Assembly: GCF_000515275.1 (NCBI RefSeq)
Contig: NZ_KI911560.1
Span: 1,302,001-1,366,000, forward strand
Direction: 5' to 3'
Origin: Methylophilus sp. 5
GTDB lineage: Bacteria; Pseudomonadota; Gammaproteobacteria; Burkholderiales; Methylophilaceae
DNA: 64,000 bases
The notes beneath the pieces were generated by a model. The model was not told the origin of the DNA and did no database searches. It saw nothing but the letters and a program-made list of their open reading frames with translations. Of this stretch, positions 46,756 through 54,624 are shown in pieces. The position numbers and the translations under genes are program-made. Position 1 is the stretch's first letter. The number at the start of each line of letters is the position of its first letter.

Positions 46756-48993
46756 TTGAAGAAGACACAACCCTCCATGCTCACGCGCCAGGTCATGATT
46801 GATGGCCTGAAATACATCGCTTCTGGCCGCTTCTGGCTCAAAAACAGTCATTTACCAGCGATTAACCATACCATTCCTGATGACTTCACCGGCCTGTGCG
46901 TTGCCAGTAATGCAGACCCGGCGACAGACAGCTATGTGCTGGAGCAGTTGCAGGCAATCGGCGTTAAGCGGGTGCGGCTGGACATGAGTGATGATGATGC
47001 ACGGCCGTTTCAGGAACGTTTTTTACGACGATTATTGGCTGCTGGTTTCTCAGTCACTTTACATGCCGTGCAGCCTTATGAGGCAGCCAAAAATATGCGC
47101 AGCCATGAGGTGCAGGCACGCTGGAAGCAGTTTATCGGTGAGTTGCTGCAAGGCTACGCGACAGGCATTGCCGCGCTGGAAATTGGCAATACGGTTAATC
47201 GCAAAAAGTGGGCTGGTTACGACATGCCGGGCTTTATGCTTGCCTGGCAAATTGCCTATGACCTGGCCAGAGAGTATCAGGTGGTGGTGGTTGGCCCGAA
47301 TATTCAGGACTTTGAGCCCCTGTATAACATCAGCCTGCTGAAAACGCTGGGCGAAGACCGTCGATTGCCCGATGTGCATAGTAATAACCTGTTTGTGGAG
47401 CGGGTGATCGAGCCTGAGTTGGCAGATTTTCGTATGTTGAGGCATAAGTGGACGCGTTGCCTCAAATTTAACCTGATTAAAAAAGCCAAGTTGCTACAAA
47501 AAATCGGTGATGATATGGGCGTACCAACGCTGGTGTCGCCGGTCGCGTTTTGGGCTATTTTCCGCATCAAGCGCCGTTTGCCGGATGGTGCGCAGAAGCA
47601 GGCTGATTATGTGACGCGCTATTTCACATTGCTGGCTGCCTCGGGTGCCCTGAGGCACGCCAACTGGGGTGCGTTTATTTGCCACCGCGAGGGCTTGATT
47701 GATGATGGCCTGATGGATGCTGATTATCCTGCACTGGAGCGAGTGGCTTATTACAAATCAGCAGATGGCGAGTGTGCGAATTATCGGCAAAACCCGAGTT
47801 TTGCTGCCTTTAAAACCGTCAGCCATTGGCTCAATGGGGCGCAATATATTGCGCCAGTCAGCACCGGCAACGGCCTGGAAATCCACCATTTGCAACAGCA
47901 TGGGCAAACTGTGCATATTGCCTGGACCGTGAATGGTCAATCTGCCTTATTGGACCAGATTTATTCACCGCATAGTTTGCAGCAAGCGCAACTATTTAAC
48001 CGCGATGGTGAACCAGCGCAGGGTAAACAAATGCTCACCGAGTCGCCGTTATACCTGGTGTGGCCACAAGCTGAACAGATTGTCTTGCGCACGCCACGCC
48101 CCGTATTAAGCGGCACCGTGATTCACGCGCATATCGCCGGTCAGCAGTATTTCCCGATTGAAGAGGGTGATTGGCGCGGCATGATCTTGGCCGCCAATGC
48201 CGAGCAAGCACAACAGTTATGGCAGGCCTGGCATCCAGAAACCTTACTGCCGCCAGCTAAAGAGAATGCTTTGCGTCATGCCAGAAATGCCATCTGGTCA
48301 CTGCCGGATCCGCGCGATGCCGCGCAACAGGTCACCGTTAAAAAACCGGTGCGCATGTACTGGCACAAAACCTGGCTAGATAGGTATAAGCCGAGCAAGG
48401 CCAAGCGTAGCTGGAATGGCGCCATGGAGTTGTTACGGCGCGGGGTTAGCACCGCAATGCCGCTTGCCTACATTGAGCATGCCAATGATCCTACATTGCG
48501 CCGCAATTTTTATATGTGTGCTTTTGTGCCGCACCAGTTCGCCATTTCAAAAGCCTTTTTGGCGTTTAAAAACGGTGACAGCCATTTTGAAGGCATTGCT
48601 GCCGACACCTTGTATCACGCCTTTGCCCGTTTCTGTTTGCATATGCATAACTCAGGTATTTATTTCCGTGATTTCTCTGGTGGTAATATTCTGGTGCAAA
48701 AGCACGCAGATGAATTGCGCTTTGTGCTGATAGACACTGCGCGTTTGCAGGCGACAGCCACTGCAACCATGATCAAGCAGCGCCTGGCTGACTTAACGCG
48801 TGCCTTGCATAAACTGCATTGGGAGGGCCGCAAGCAGTTTTTGCAAATGTACCTGGGCATGACTGGGCGACGCCTGGGCTGGCAATTTTTGTGGCCGTTT
48901 TATTTGTATGATTTTAAAGTGTCACTGAAAAAAACCATTGGCCGTAAAGGCATGCGCAAGCTATTGCGCTATATCAAATCCCGTTTCGCTTAA
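46756..48993 (+). CDS. TIM-barrel/kinase-like fusion protein
   Basis: A 745-residue protein of unusual layout. Residues 30-400 look like a glycoside-hydrolase-type TIM barrel (KRVRLDMSDDDARPFQERF, ALEIGNTVNRKKWAGYDMPG, VVVVGPNIQDFEPLYN). Residues about 520-745 resemble the WaaP/InaA sugar-kinase fold: VRMYWHKTWLDRYKPSKAK, catalytic loop YFRDFSGGNILV, and the metal Asp in FVLIDTARLQA. No signal peptide or membrane helix is seen, so it should be cytoplasmic. Suggested roles are phosphorylation of a surface sugar; both assignments rest on motifs and need structure searches. The start is TTG 46756, or ATG 46777. Confidence 0.7.
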   Translation: MKKTQPSMLTRQVMIDGLKYIASGRFWLKNSHLPAINHTIPDDFTGLCVASNADPATDSYVLEQLQAIGVKRVRLDMSDDDARPFQERFLRRLLAAGFSVTLHAVQPYEAAKNMRSHEVQARWKQFIGELLQGYATGIAALEIGNTVNRKKWAGYDMPGFMLAWQIAYDLAREYQVVVVGPNIQDFEPLYNISLLKTLGEDRRLPDVHSNNLFVERVIEPELADFRMLRHKWTRCLKFNLIKKAKLLQKIGDDMGVPTLVSPVAFWAIFRIKRRLPDGAQKQADYVTRYFTLLAASGALRHANWGAFICHREGLIDDGLMDADYPALERVAYYKSADGECANYRQNPSFAAFKTVSHWLNGAQYIAPVSTGNGLEIHHLQQHGQTVHIAWTVNGQSALLDQIYSPHSLQQAQLFNRDGEPAQGKQMLTESPLYLVWPQAEQIVLRTPRPVLSGTVIHAHIAGQQYFPIEEGDWRGMILAANAEQAQQLWQAWHPETLLPPAKENALRHARNAIWSLPDPRDAAQQVTVKKPVRMYWHKTWLDRYKPSKAKRSWNGAMELLRRGVSTAMPLAYIEHANDPTLRRNFYMCAFVPHQFAISKAFLAFKNGDSHFEGIAADTLYHAFARFCLHMHNSGIYFRDFSGGNILVQKHADELRFVLIDTARLQATATATMIKQRLADLTRALHKLHWEGRKQFLQMYLGMTGRRLGWQFLWPFYLYDFKVSLKKTIGRKGMRKLLRYIKSRFA

Positions 48994-49127
48994 AGGCTGT
49001 ATCAGGCCATACTCATGAAAATCATGAATGCATGTTGCGTAGTTTAATCACGACAACGGCGCCTAGCAGTTTTAATATGGTCACACGTTGATAGCAATCG
49101 CTAAAACGAATTTAAGATCAAGGAGAA

Positions 49128-49205
49128 ATGACTATGTGGACTAAACCAGCTGCTACCGAAATGCGTTTCGGTTTTGAAGTAACTATGTACGTTATGAACA
49201 AATAA
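49128..49205 (+). CDS. pqqA: PQQ precursor peptide PqqA
   Basis: A 25-residue peptide, MTMWTKPAATEMRF followed by GFEVTMYVMNK, after a perfect AGGAGA ribosome site. It has the PqqA hallmark Glu17 and Tyr21 in the ExxxY spacing that PqqE crosslinks on the way to pyrroloquinoline quinone. The gene is short and was only found by reading the spacer. It is followed by a strong terminator and by no pqqB, C, D or E within the window, so it is a free-standing copy. PQQ is the cofactor of methanol dehydrogenase in methylotrophs, which fits the organism. Confidence 0.93.
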   Translation: MTMWTKPAATEMRFGFEVTMYVMNK

Positions 49206-49223
49206 TTTGTTCTTAATGGCATA

Positions 49224-49248
49224 AACGGGCGCTTTAGCGCCCGTTTTT
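49224..49248 (+). terminator. Intrinsic terminator after pqqA
   Basis: Nine-base perfect stem aacgggcgc / gcgcccgtt with a four-base loop and a T-run, 19 bases after the pqqA stop. The pqqA message should therefore be a short monocistronic RNA of about 120-200 bases. Confidence 0.92.
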
Positions 49249-49277
49249 ATTTTCTGCACCGCACATTTTCGGTTAGT

Positions 49278-50153
49278 TTAGTAATTGATCTGGCCAGACA
49301 AATACCAGCCGGTCTGGTTGTCCTTGTTGGCAATGCGCCCCAAGTCGATGTAAGCACCGGTGATTGAAACGTTGCGATGTGGGAACCAGGTCATAAAAAT
49401 ATCCTGCGCGCTATTTTCCTGGTAAACAGACAGGTTATCCGGCTTGTAGCGTATTTCACTACCAATAAGCCAGTTGTCCGAGAGCATGACGGCGGCAGAC
49501 ACTGCCGGGTAAACACGATAACTGTCGTGCTTGTCACCGCCAAAGCCGAGCAGGCCAAACTGGTTGGCCTTGGTTGCATGCAGATTGGCGTTGAGTAACA
49601 GGTTGTAACCATTGATGGCGCCTAAAAACAGCTTACTGGCGGCAATGTAGTAATCAACACCGCTGCGGTCTTTGGCGCCAAGCGCCTTGGGCACAGCATT
49701 AAAGTTTTCGTTATATTTATACTGCGCGCCGACCGATATTTGCGGCAGCCAGCTGTCTTGTTCGTAAACCGCGTCACCCAATACACGCACTTTTACCCCC
49801 AGCGTATTCAGGCGAATCTGTGCTCCGGGCACGGTATCACCCAGGCCAAAACGTGCCTGACTGCCACTGACCTCGACACGATTGAAAAGCCCCAGCGCAA
49901 CACCGGTGGTGTTGAGTGTAAAGTCGCCTCTGGTTTCGGCATGGGTGTAAAACATTGAGCCGCCGATCTGTTTGTCGGTGCCATAGCCGCTAATTACCGC
50001 CCATGGCATTAATCCGCCACCGGCTGCGCCTTCAATTTGGGTCACGCCACCCGTGGCTAACAGGCGGTCACCGGCGTGGGCGGTGAGTGATGTTGCACAG
50101 ATGAGTGCGGCGGCTTGCATGAAGTGTGTTAAAAGTGAATAAGGCGCGTGCAT
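49278..50153 (-). CDS. DUF3034 outer-membrane protein
   Basis: A 291-residue protein of the DUF3034 family: signal peptide ending near LTAHAG, then the family opening RLLATGGVTQIEGAAGGGLMPWAVISGYGTDKQIG and many alternating beta strands to a terminal aromatic (GQINY). It is likely a beta-barrel in the outer membrane with unknown substrate. It is convergent with pqqA and divergent from the truncated haemoglobin lipoprotein gene. Confidence 0.88.
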   Translation of the reverse strand: MHAPYSLLTHFMQAAALICATSLTAHAGDRLLATGGVTQIEGAAGGGLMPWAVISGYGTDKQIGGSMFYTHAETRGDFTLNTTGVALGLFNRVEVSGSQARFGLGDTVPGAQIRLNTLGVKVRVLGDAVYEQDSWLPQISVGAQYKYNENFNAVPKALGAKDRSGVDYYIAASKLFLGAINGYNLLLNANLHATKANQFGLLGFGGDKHDSYRVYPAVSAAVMLSDNWLIGSEIRYKPDNLSVYQENSAQDIFMTWFPHRNVSITGAYIDLGRIANKDNQTGWYLSGQINY

Positions 50154-50191
50154 GGGGCTGACTTCTTTAATTTTGATTATCGCATTATGTA

Positions 50192-50205
50192 ATTATTGCA
50201 ATAAA
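50192..50205. promoter_or_regulatory. Palindrome between divergent DUF3034 and haemoglobin genes
   Basis: A 12-base perfect palindrome, ttattgcaataa (50193-50204), flanked on each side by the direct repeat atgtaat. It lies in the shared 157-base promoter region and is a candidate operator for one or both genes. Confidence 0.35.
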
Positions 50206-50310
50206 TGTAATTGTCGAAACAACGTTGATAAGCCAGTGTTTATTATCGTTTGGCGCCGACTGCGCGCGCGTTAATATGTGAGTATTGGCCCAAAGTATTG
50301 AGAGAATGTA

Positions 50311-50736
50311 ATGCGTTTTTTTGTGATGATGATAGTTACTGTGGTGACTGTTGCGGGGTGCGTGGCGCAGCCTAAGCCTGAGGCAAGCCTGTACCAACGT
50401 ATCGGTGGCCTGCCTATGCTCACCAGAATTTCTAACCAGACGCTGGATATTGTGAGTAAAGACCCAGAAACCAATCGATCGTTTGAAGGCGTGAAAATGA
50501 AAACGCTGAAAGAAAGCCTGACAAATTTTTTGTGTGTGAAAACAGGCGGCGATTGTGTGTATGAGGGCGAAACCATGAAAAAATCGCATGCTGATGCCAA
50601 TATCACCACTGCCGAATTTGAGCGCATGGTGGAAGTGATGCGTGAGCGCATGGATATCAATGGGGTGGGCACCAAAGAAAAAAATGAATTGCTGCGCATC
50701 CTCGCGCCCATGAAGCGTGATGTAGTGGCTAATTAG
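50311..50736 (+). CDS. Lipoprotein of the group 1 truncated haemoglobin family
   Basis: A 141-residue protein with a lipoprotein signal: cleavage at VTVAG/C with Cys17. The rest is a truncated haemoglobin (2/2 fold): LYQRIGGLPMLTRI, and the proximal His93 in METMKKSHADANI type context. A further pair of cysteines (C75, C82) could form a disulfide. Periplasmic, lipid-anchored truncated haemoglobins are uncommon but known among proteobacteria; function is not settled. It leads a probable operon with the cupredoxin and the EAL protein. Confidence 0.88.
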   Translation: MRFFVMMIVTVVTVAGCVAQPKPEASLYQRIGGLPMLTRISNQTLDIVSKDPETNRSFEGVKMKTLKESLTNFLCVKTGGDCVYEGETMKKSHADANITTAEFERMVEVMRERMDINGVGTKEKNELLRILAPMKRDVVAN

Positions 50737-50744
50737 GAGTGAAT

Positions 50745-51317
50745 ATGAAGCGTTTTCTTATCATGCTTGCAGTAGTGTGTCTGAGTCGCTGGAGTGACGC
50801 CGCCGAAGTCAAAATCATGGTCACCGATGCTGCAGGTAAACCGGTGGCGGAGGCTGTGGTCGCTCTTTATGATGGCAAGACCACTGTGTTGCCTGCTGGT
50901 GCAGGTGGCAAAATTGTACAGAAAAACAAGATGTTTAATCCCAGGGTGACGATTGTGCAAACCGGCACCAGAATCAACTTTCCCAATGAGGATACGGTCA
51001 GGCATCATGTCTATTCGTTCTCGCCCGCCAAAAAATTTGAGTTAAAGCTGTATTCTGGTGTCCCGACTGACCCGGTATTGTTTGACCAGGCTGGTGTTGT
51101 GACGCTGGGGTGCAACATTCATGATTCTATGGTAGGGTACATCTATATTGTAGATACGCCTTTTTTTGCCAAAACTGATGACAATGGCAAAGCGGTGCTC
51201 AAATTAAACGATGGTCAATATAGCTATCAAGCGTGGCTGCCGGGGCAAACCAAGCCCGCTGCAGAACAAAAACTGAAAATAGAGGGTGCGACCGAGATTA
51301 AAATCGCCCTCCCGTAA
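50745..51317 (+). CDS. Cupredoxin-like 'methylamine utilization' protein
   Basis: A 190-residue exported protein of the plastocyanin-like family often annotated as methylamine utilization protein. After the signal peptide it shows VKIMVTDAAGKPVAEAVVALYDG and the copper-site pattern: a histidine pair at 87-88 (VRHHVYSF), then LGCNIHDSMVGY with Cys123, His126 and Met129, spacing typical of type 1 copper. The start at 50745 has an AGGAG ribosome site; 50739 is an in-frame alternative. It links by context to c-di-GMP signalling and truncated haemoglobin, not directly to mau genes, which are absent. Confidence 0.85.
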   Translation: MKRFLIMLAVVCLSRWSDAAEVKIMVTDAAGKPVAEAVVALYDGKTTVLPAGAGGKIVQKNKMFNPRVTIVQTGTRINFPNEDTVRHHVYSFSPAKKFELKLYSGVPTDPVLFDQAGVVTLGCNIHDSMVGYIYIVDTPFFAKTDDNGKAVLKLNDGQYSYQAWLPGQTKPAAEQKLKIEGATEIKIALP

Positions 51318-51328
51318 AATTTCCCTGC

Positions 51329-53788
51329 ATGATCAAGTTTAAACATATACGCTCACGTATCGCCTTCACCTTTCTGACGGTGGTGGTTGCTATTCAATTG
51401 GCCGGGCTGATTCCGCTTAAATATGCGTTGGTGAAACACGCCAATGCGCTGGCTGAAGAGCAGATCAATGTGGGTGAGCGCGTGTTTGTGAGCTTGCTGC
51501 AGCACAATACTCAAAGCTTGAAGCAGGCAACACAGGTGCTGGCGGCCGATTTTGCGTTTAGGGAGGCGATAGCCACTAATGATGCCGGCACGATAGAGTC
51601 AGCATTGGAAAGCTATCAGGGGCGTATTCATGCCCAAATTGCTTACTACATCAGCAACAATGACGATTTGGTGATAGGCACCACGGATAATGAACAAACG
51701 CTGTTTGGGTCAAATGCCAAAGAAGATGCCAGACAGGCGCTGCTGGAGAACCAAAGTGGCACACTCAAGTTTGATATTGTTGAAGGCAAGCCGTACCAGT
51801 TGATTACGGTGCCGGTGAAAGCACCTGAGACCATAGGCTGGATTGTGATGGGGTTTGCAGTCGATGGTCGGCTAGCTAGCCAGATCAAGCAGTTGACACA
51901 CCTCGATGTCACTTTCGTGCAAAAAACGCGTCAACGCGACTGGCAGCTGGTGAGCGGCACCTCAACCAGCCAGCTCTCTAATTTGCTGGTAAAAACAGTG
52001 GCTGATATTTATCGCCAAAAGCTGTCATTGCACCGGGTTGACCTCAATGGCCAGGCCTATCATTTAAAAATCCGTTCGCTGCACGAAACCAAAGACGATG
52101 CCTTATTGGTAGTGTTGCAAGGCTCGGTTGAGCCATTCACACAGGATTTGAACACACTGTTCAAGGTGATGATTGTTTTAACCTTTATTGGCGTGCTGAT
52201 TTTTGCAGTGCTCATTTGGTATGTGTCGCGCAAAACCACAGAGCCGATCGCGGCATTGGTCAAAGACGCCGATAATATTGCCATTGGCGACTACGAAAAA
52301 GAAATCCAGGTTGATAGCACCGATGAAGTCGGCCATTTGGCCAAGGCGCTTAACAGCATGCGCGAGGCGGTGTTGCAACGCTCATTGCGTATCCAGCGGC
52401 TGGCATTTAACGATGAATTGACTGGTCTTTCTAACCGCCTGGCGTTTAATCAGGGCGTGCACCAAGCCATCATGACACATGCTGACAGCCAGCAAAAAAT
52501 GAGTGTCATCCTGATTAATATCCACCGCTTCAAACCGATTAATCAAACCTTGGGGCGTGATTTTGGTGATGACTTGTTGCGCCACGTGGGTCAGGTATTA
52601 AAGCAAAATGTGCTGGGCGAGCAGGATATGGTGGCGCGCCTGGATGCGGATGAATTTGCCGTGCTATTGCAGCACACAGACCAGGCCAAAGCCACGCGCT
52701 ATGCCGACAAAATTCAGCAGGTGTTTGAGCGGCCCGTGAGTGTGCAGGGGCAGGCGATTGATGTGCGCACCGGCATTGGCATTGCCTTGTACCCGGATCA
52801 CGGGCTGGATGAGGAGTCGTTGCTCAATCATGCTGAAACCGCCTTGCAGGAATCTAGGGCCAAAAAATCGCCGTGGATTGTCTATAACACGGCGCTGGAA
52901 ATTGACCAGTCAGAAACCTTGACCCTGATTTCGGATTTAAAAGAGGCCATCCAGCACGACCAGTTATTGCTATATATCCAGCCCAAGATTGATGTGACGA
53001 CGCGTCGCGCATTGGGTGGCGAAGCCCTGATCCGTTGGGTACATCCTGAAAAAGGCATGATTTTCCCAGACCAGTTTATCCCGTTTGCCGAGCAAACTGG
53101 CGTCATCAGTGACATCACAAACTGGATGCTGCTGCGCGCCTGCCAGGTATTGGCCGGTTTTAAAAAGCAAGGCTTACACATTACGCTGGCGGTTAACTTA
53201 TCTACGCGCGACCTCAACAATATGGAGTTGCCAGAGCAGATTGGCCATTTACTGTCATCACATGGCCTGGATGCCAAAGCGCTGAAGCTGGAAATTACCG
53301 AAGGCAGTTTGATGCAGGACCCTGAACGTGCCGAAGTGGTGGTGAAAAAACTGGCTGCCATGGGGCTGCATCTGTCGATTGATGATTTCGGTACGGGCTA
53401 CTCATCGCTGGCCTATTTGCGTCAATTGCCGGTACAAGAGCTCAAAATTGACCGATCATTTGTCATGTTTATGGACAAAAATAGCAGTGACGCCAGTATT
53501 GTGAAATCGACCATAGACCTGGCGCACAATATGGGCCTGATTGTGGTGGCTGAGGGCATCGAGAATGAGGTCGTGCTGAACCAATTGGCCCGTTTGGGGT
53601 GCAATGAAGGTCAGGGCTACTTTATTGGTAAGCCGATGCCGGAAAAAGATTTTTCTATCTGGCTGGAGCGCTGGGAAGGGCAAAACGAGATCGACATTGA
53701 TATTGGCGATGAGCTGTCATACGCGATTAATCCGCTAGACATCGACCCGCAGGCACAAGATCCTTTCAAGCTGGATAATCTCGGTTAG
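51329..53788 (+). CDS. Sensor-HAMP-GGDEF-EAL protein with degenerate GGDEF
   Basis: An 819-residue membrane protein: an N-terminal transmembrane helix, a periplasmic domain of about 240 residues, a second helix (ILFAVLIWYV), a HAMP-like segment, a GGDEF domain and an EAL domain. The GGDEF site is replaced by DADEF in RLDADEFAVLL, so cyclase activity is unlikely and the domain may bind GTP as a regulator. The EAL domain keeps EAL (GGEALIRWVHP) and DDFGTGYSSL, so phosphodiesterase activity is likely. The gene is 11 bases after the cupredoxin; the periplasmic domain probably senses a signal from those exported partners. Confidence 0.92.
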   Translation: MIKFKHIRSRIAFTFLTVVVAIQLAGLIPLKYALVKHANALAEEQINVGERVFVSLLQHNTQSLKQATQVLAADFAFREAIATNDAGTIESALESYQGRIHAQIAYYISNNDDLVIGTTDNEQTLFGSNAKEDARQALLENQSGTLKFDIVEGKPYQLITVPVKAPETIGWIVMGFAVDGRLASQIKQLTHLDVTFVQKTRQRDWQLVSGTSTSQLSNLLVKTVADIYRQKLSLHRVDLNGQAYHLKIRSLHETKDDALLVVLQGSVEPFTQDLNTLFKVMIVLTFIGVLIFAVLIWYVSRKTTEPIAALVKDADNIAIGDYEKEIQVDSTDEVGHLAKALNSMREAVLQRSLRIQRLAFNDELTGLSNRLAFNQGVHQAIMTHADSQQKMSVILINIHRFKPINQTLGRDFGDDLLRHVGQVLKQNVLGEQDMVARLDADEFAVLLQHTDQAKATRYADKIQQVFERPVSVQGQAIDVRTGIGIALYPDHGLDEESLLNHAETALQESRAKKSPWIVYNTALEIDQSETLTLISDLKEAIQHDQLLLYIQPKIDVTTRRALGGEALIRWVHPEKGMIFPDQFIPFAEQTGVISDITNWMLLRACQVLAGFKKQGLHITLAVNLSTRDLNNMELPEQIGHLLSSHGLDAKALKLEITEGSLMQDPERAEVVVKKLAAMGLHLSIDDFGTGYSSLAYLRQLPVQELKIDRSFVMFMDKNSSDASIVKSTIDLAHNMGLIVVAEGIENEVVLNQLARLGCNEGQGYFIGKPMPEKDFSIWLERWEGQNEIDIDIGDELSYAINPLDIDPQAQDPFKLDNLG

Positions 53789-53808
53789 GTCGTGTTGTTG
53801 ATGCACAA

Positions 53809-53833
53809 GCCTCACTTTATGGTGAGGCTTTTT
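53809..53833 (+). terminator. Intrinsic terminator after the EAL protein gene
   Basis: Seven-base perfect stem gcctcac / gtgaggc (extended by one A-T pair), six-base loop, five T's, beginning 20 bases after the stop codon. Confidence 0.88.
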
Positions 53834-53878
53834 ATTTGGTGATCAGTTTTATTGATGGGTGTGATCAAAACATTCAAC

Positions 53879-53907
53879 TTTATTTCACAAAATATCGCGC
53901 TTATGAT
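53879..53907 (+). promoter_or_regulatory. Candidate promoter and operator-like site before the small peptide gene
   Basis: A weak -35 (tttatt) and -10 (tatgat) at 53902-53907 are 17 bases apart. In the spacer, 53890-53905 matches the OhrR operator of the next gene at 10-11 of 16 positions (aaata.cg.gct). The placement inside the spacer is the same as in the ohrR promoter. Confidence 0.35.
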
Positions 53908-53934
53908 GGTCACCTAACCCCATAGGAGATTGAG

Positions 53935-54006
53935 ATGAGCCAGATCAGAATGCATAAAAAAGCCAATTTTATTGTTCATTATATGATCAATTATTTTTAC
54001 AAATAA
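53935..54006 (+). CDS. Small peptide gene of 23 residues, unknown
   Basis: An open frame with an excellent ribosome site (AGGAG) seven bases before the ATG; it encodes MSQIRMHKKANFI followed by VHYMINYFYK. It is basic at the N-terminus and aromatic and hydrophobic at the C-terminus, suggesting membrane association, but no family is recognised. It lies between a terminator and the ohrR promoter, and its own promoter has an operator-like site. It could be a stress peptide or an unannotated leader peptide. Confidence 0.5.
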   Translation: MSQIRMHKKANFIVHYMINYFYK

Positions 54007-54018
54007 GTCTTAAATATG

Positions 54019-54047
54019 TTGCTATTAAATAGCGTGCTATTTATAAT
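54019..54047 (+). promoter_or_regulatory. ohrR promoter with palindromic operator
   Basis: A -35 (TTGCTA, 54019-54024) and a perfect -10 (TATAAT, 54042-54047) are 17 bases apart. The spacer is filled by the palindrome aaatagcgtgctattt (54027-54042; two 7-base arms). The same operator type appears before the peroxidase gene. The RNA would begin at about 54053-54055, at the ohrR start codon. Confidence 0.75.
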
Positions 54048-54054
54048 CGAGAGT

Positions 54055-54507
54055 ATGAATGAGGTCGTGAAAAATAAAACACCGGTATTGCAAGAGCAGT
54101 TATGCTTTTCGGTATATTCGCTATCACTGGCGATTAACAAGGTTTACCGGCCGCTGTTAAAAAAGCTGGATCTCACTTATTCACAGTATCTGGTCATGCT
54201 GGTATTGTGGGAGGGCGATCAGCGTACGGTGAGTGATATTGGCGAGCAGCTGTTTTTAGATTCTGCCACCTTAACGCCTTTATTAAAGCGGTTGGAAATC
54301 GCTGCGCTGGTGCAACGGATACGCTCCAGCCAGGATGAGCGCCAGGTGATTATTTGCCTGACCGAACAAGGGTGGCAGTTGCGCCAGCAAGCGGCAGGCA
54401 TTATGGATGATATGCTATGTGCGATGGGGTGTTCGCTGCAAGAGCTTGGTGAATTACGCGAGCGCCTGAATAGCTTGCGTAATCATTTGGTTCAGCATGT
54501 TGCCTAA
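54055..54507 (+). CDS. ohrR: Organic hydroperoxide-responsive repressor OhrR (MarR family)
   Basis: A 150-residue MarR regulator matching OhrR: reactive Cys17 (LQEQLCFSVYS) with Tyr31 and Tyr42 at the spacings of the Xanthomonas enzyme (+14, +11), and a second Cys122 at the position used for disulfide formation (+105). The helix-turn-helix is in SDIGEQLFLDSATLTPLLKRLE. The start at 54055 is chosen because the promoter lies over the upstream ATG at 54016. Oxidation of Cys17 by organic peroxides should release it from the operators at its own and the peroxidase promoter. Confidence 0.92.
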   Translation: MNEVVKNKTPVLQEQLCFSVYSLSLAINKVYRPLLKKLDLTYSQYLVMLVLWEGDQRTVSDIGEQLFLDSATLTPLLKRLEIAALVQRIRSSQDERQVIICLTEQGWQLRQQAAGIMDDMLCAMGCSLQELGELRERLNSLRNHLVQHVA

Positions 54508-54551
54508 GCCCCGGGCAAGTTAAAAAGCGGGTGTTCATTTTTTTAATATTT

Positions 54552-54567
54552 AAGTAGTGCGCTATTT
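54552..54567 (+). promoter_or_regulatory. OhrR operator before the catalase-related gene
   Basis: aagtagtgcgctattt matches the ohrR operator at 13 of 16 positions. It lies about 58 bases before the peroxidase start. Confidence 0.65.
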
Positions 54568-54624
54568 AATTTTGTGTGATCTTTTTTAATAGTCGTTTTT
54601 AAATTTGAGTGAAAGGGAATGAAA

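Noticed and set aside
49001..49127. Clear sigma-70 promoter for pqqA
   Set aside because: Only partial -10-like matches (taatat near 49073) were found, with no -35 at the proper distance.
54016..54054. Earlier start of the OhrR repressor
   Set aside because: The ATG lies upstream of the -35/-10 promoter and operator, so it cannot be on the same RNA.
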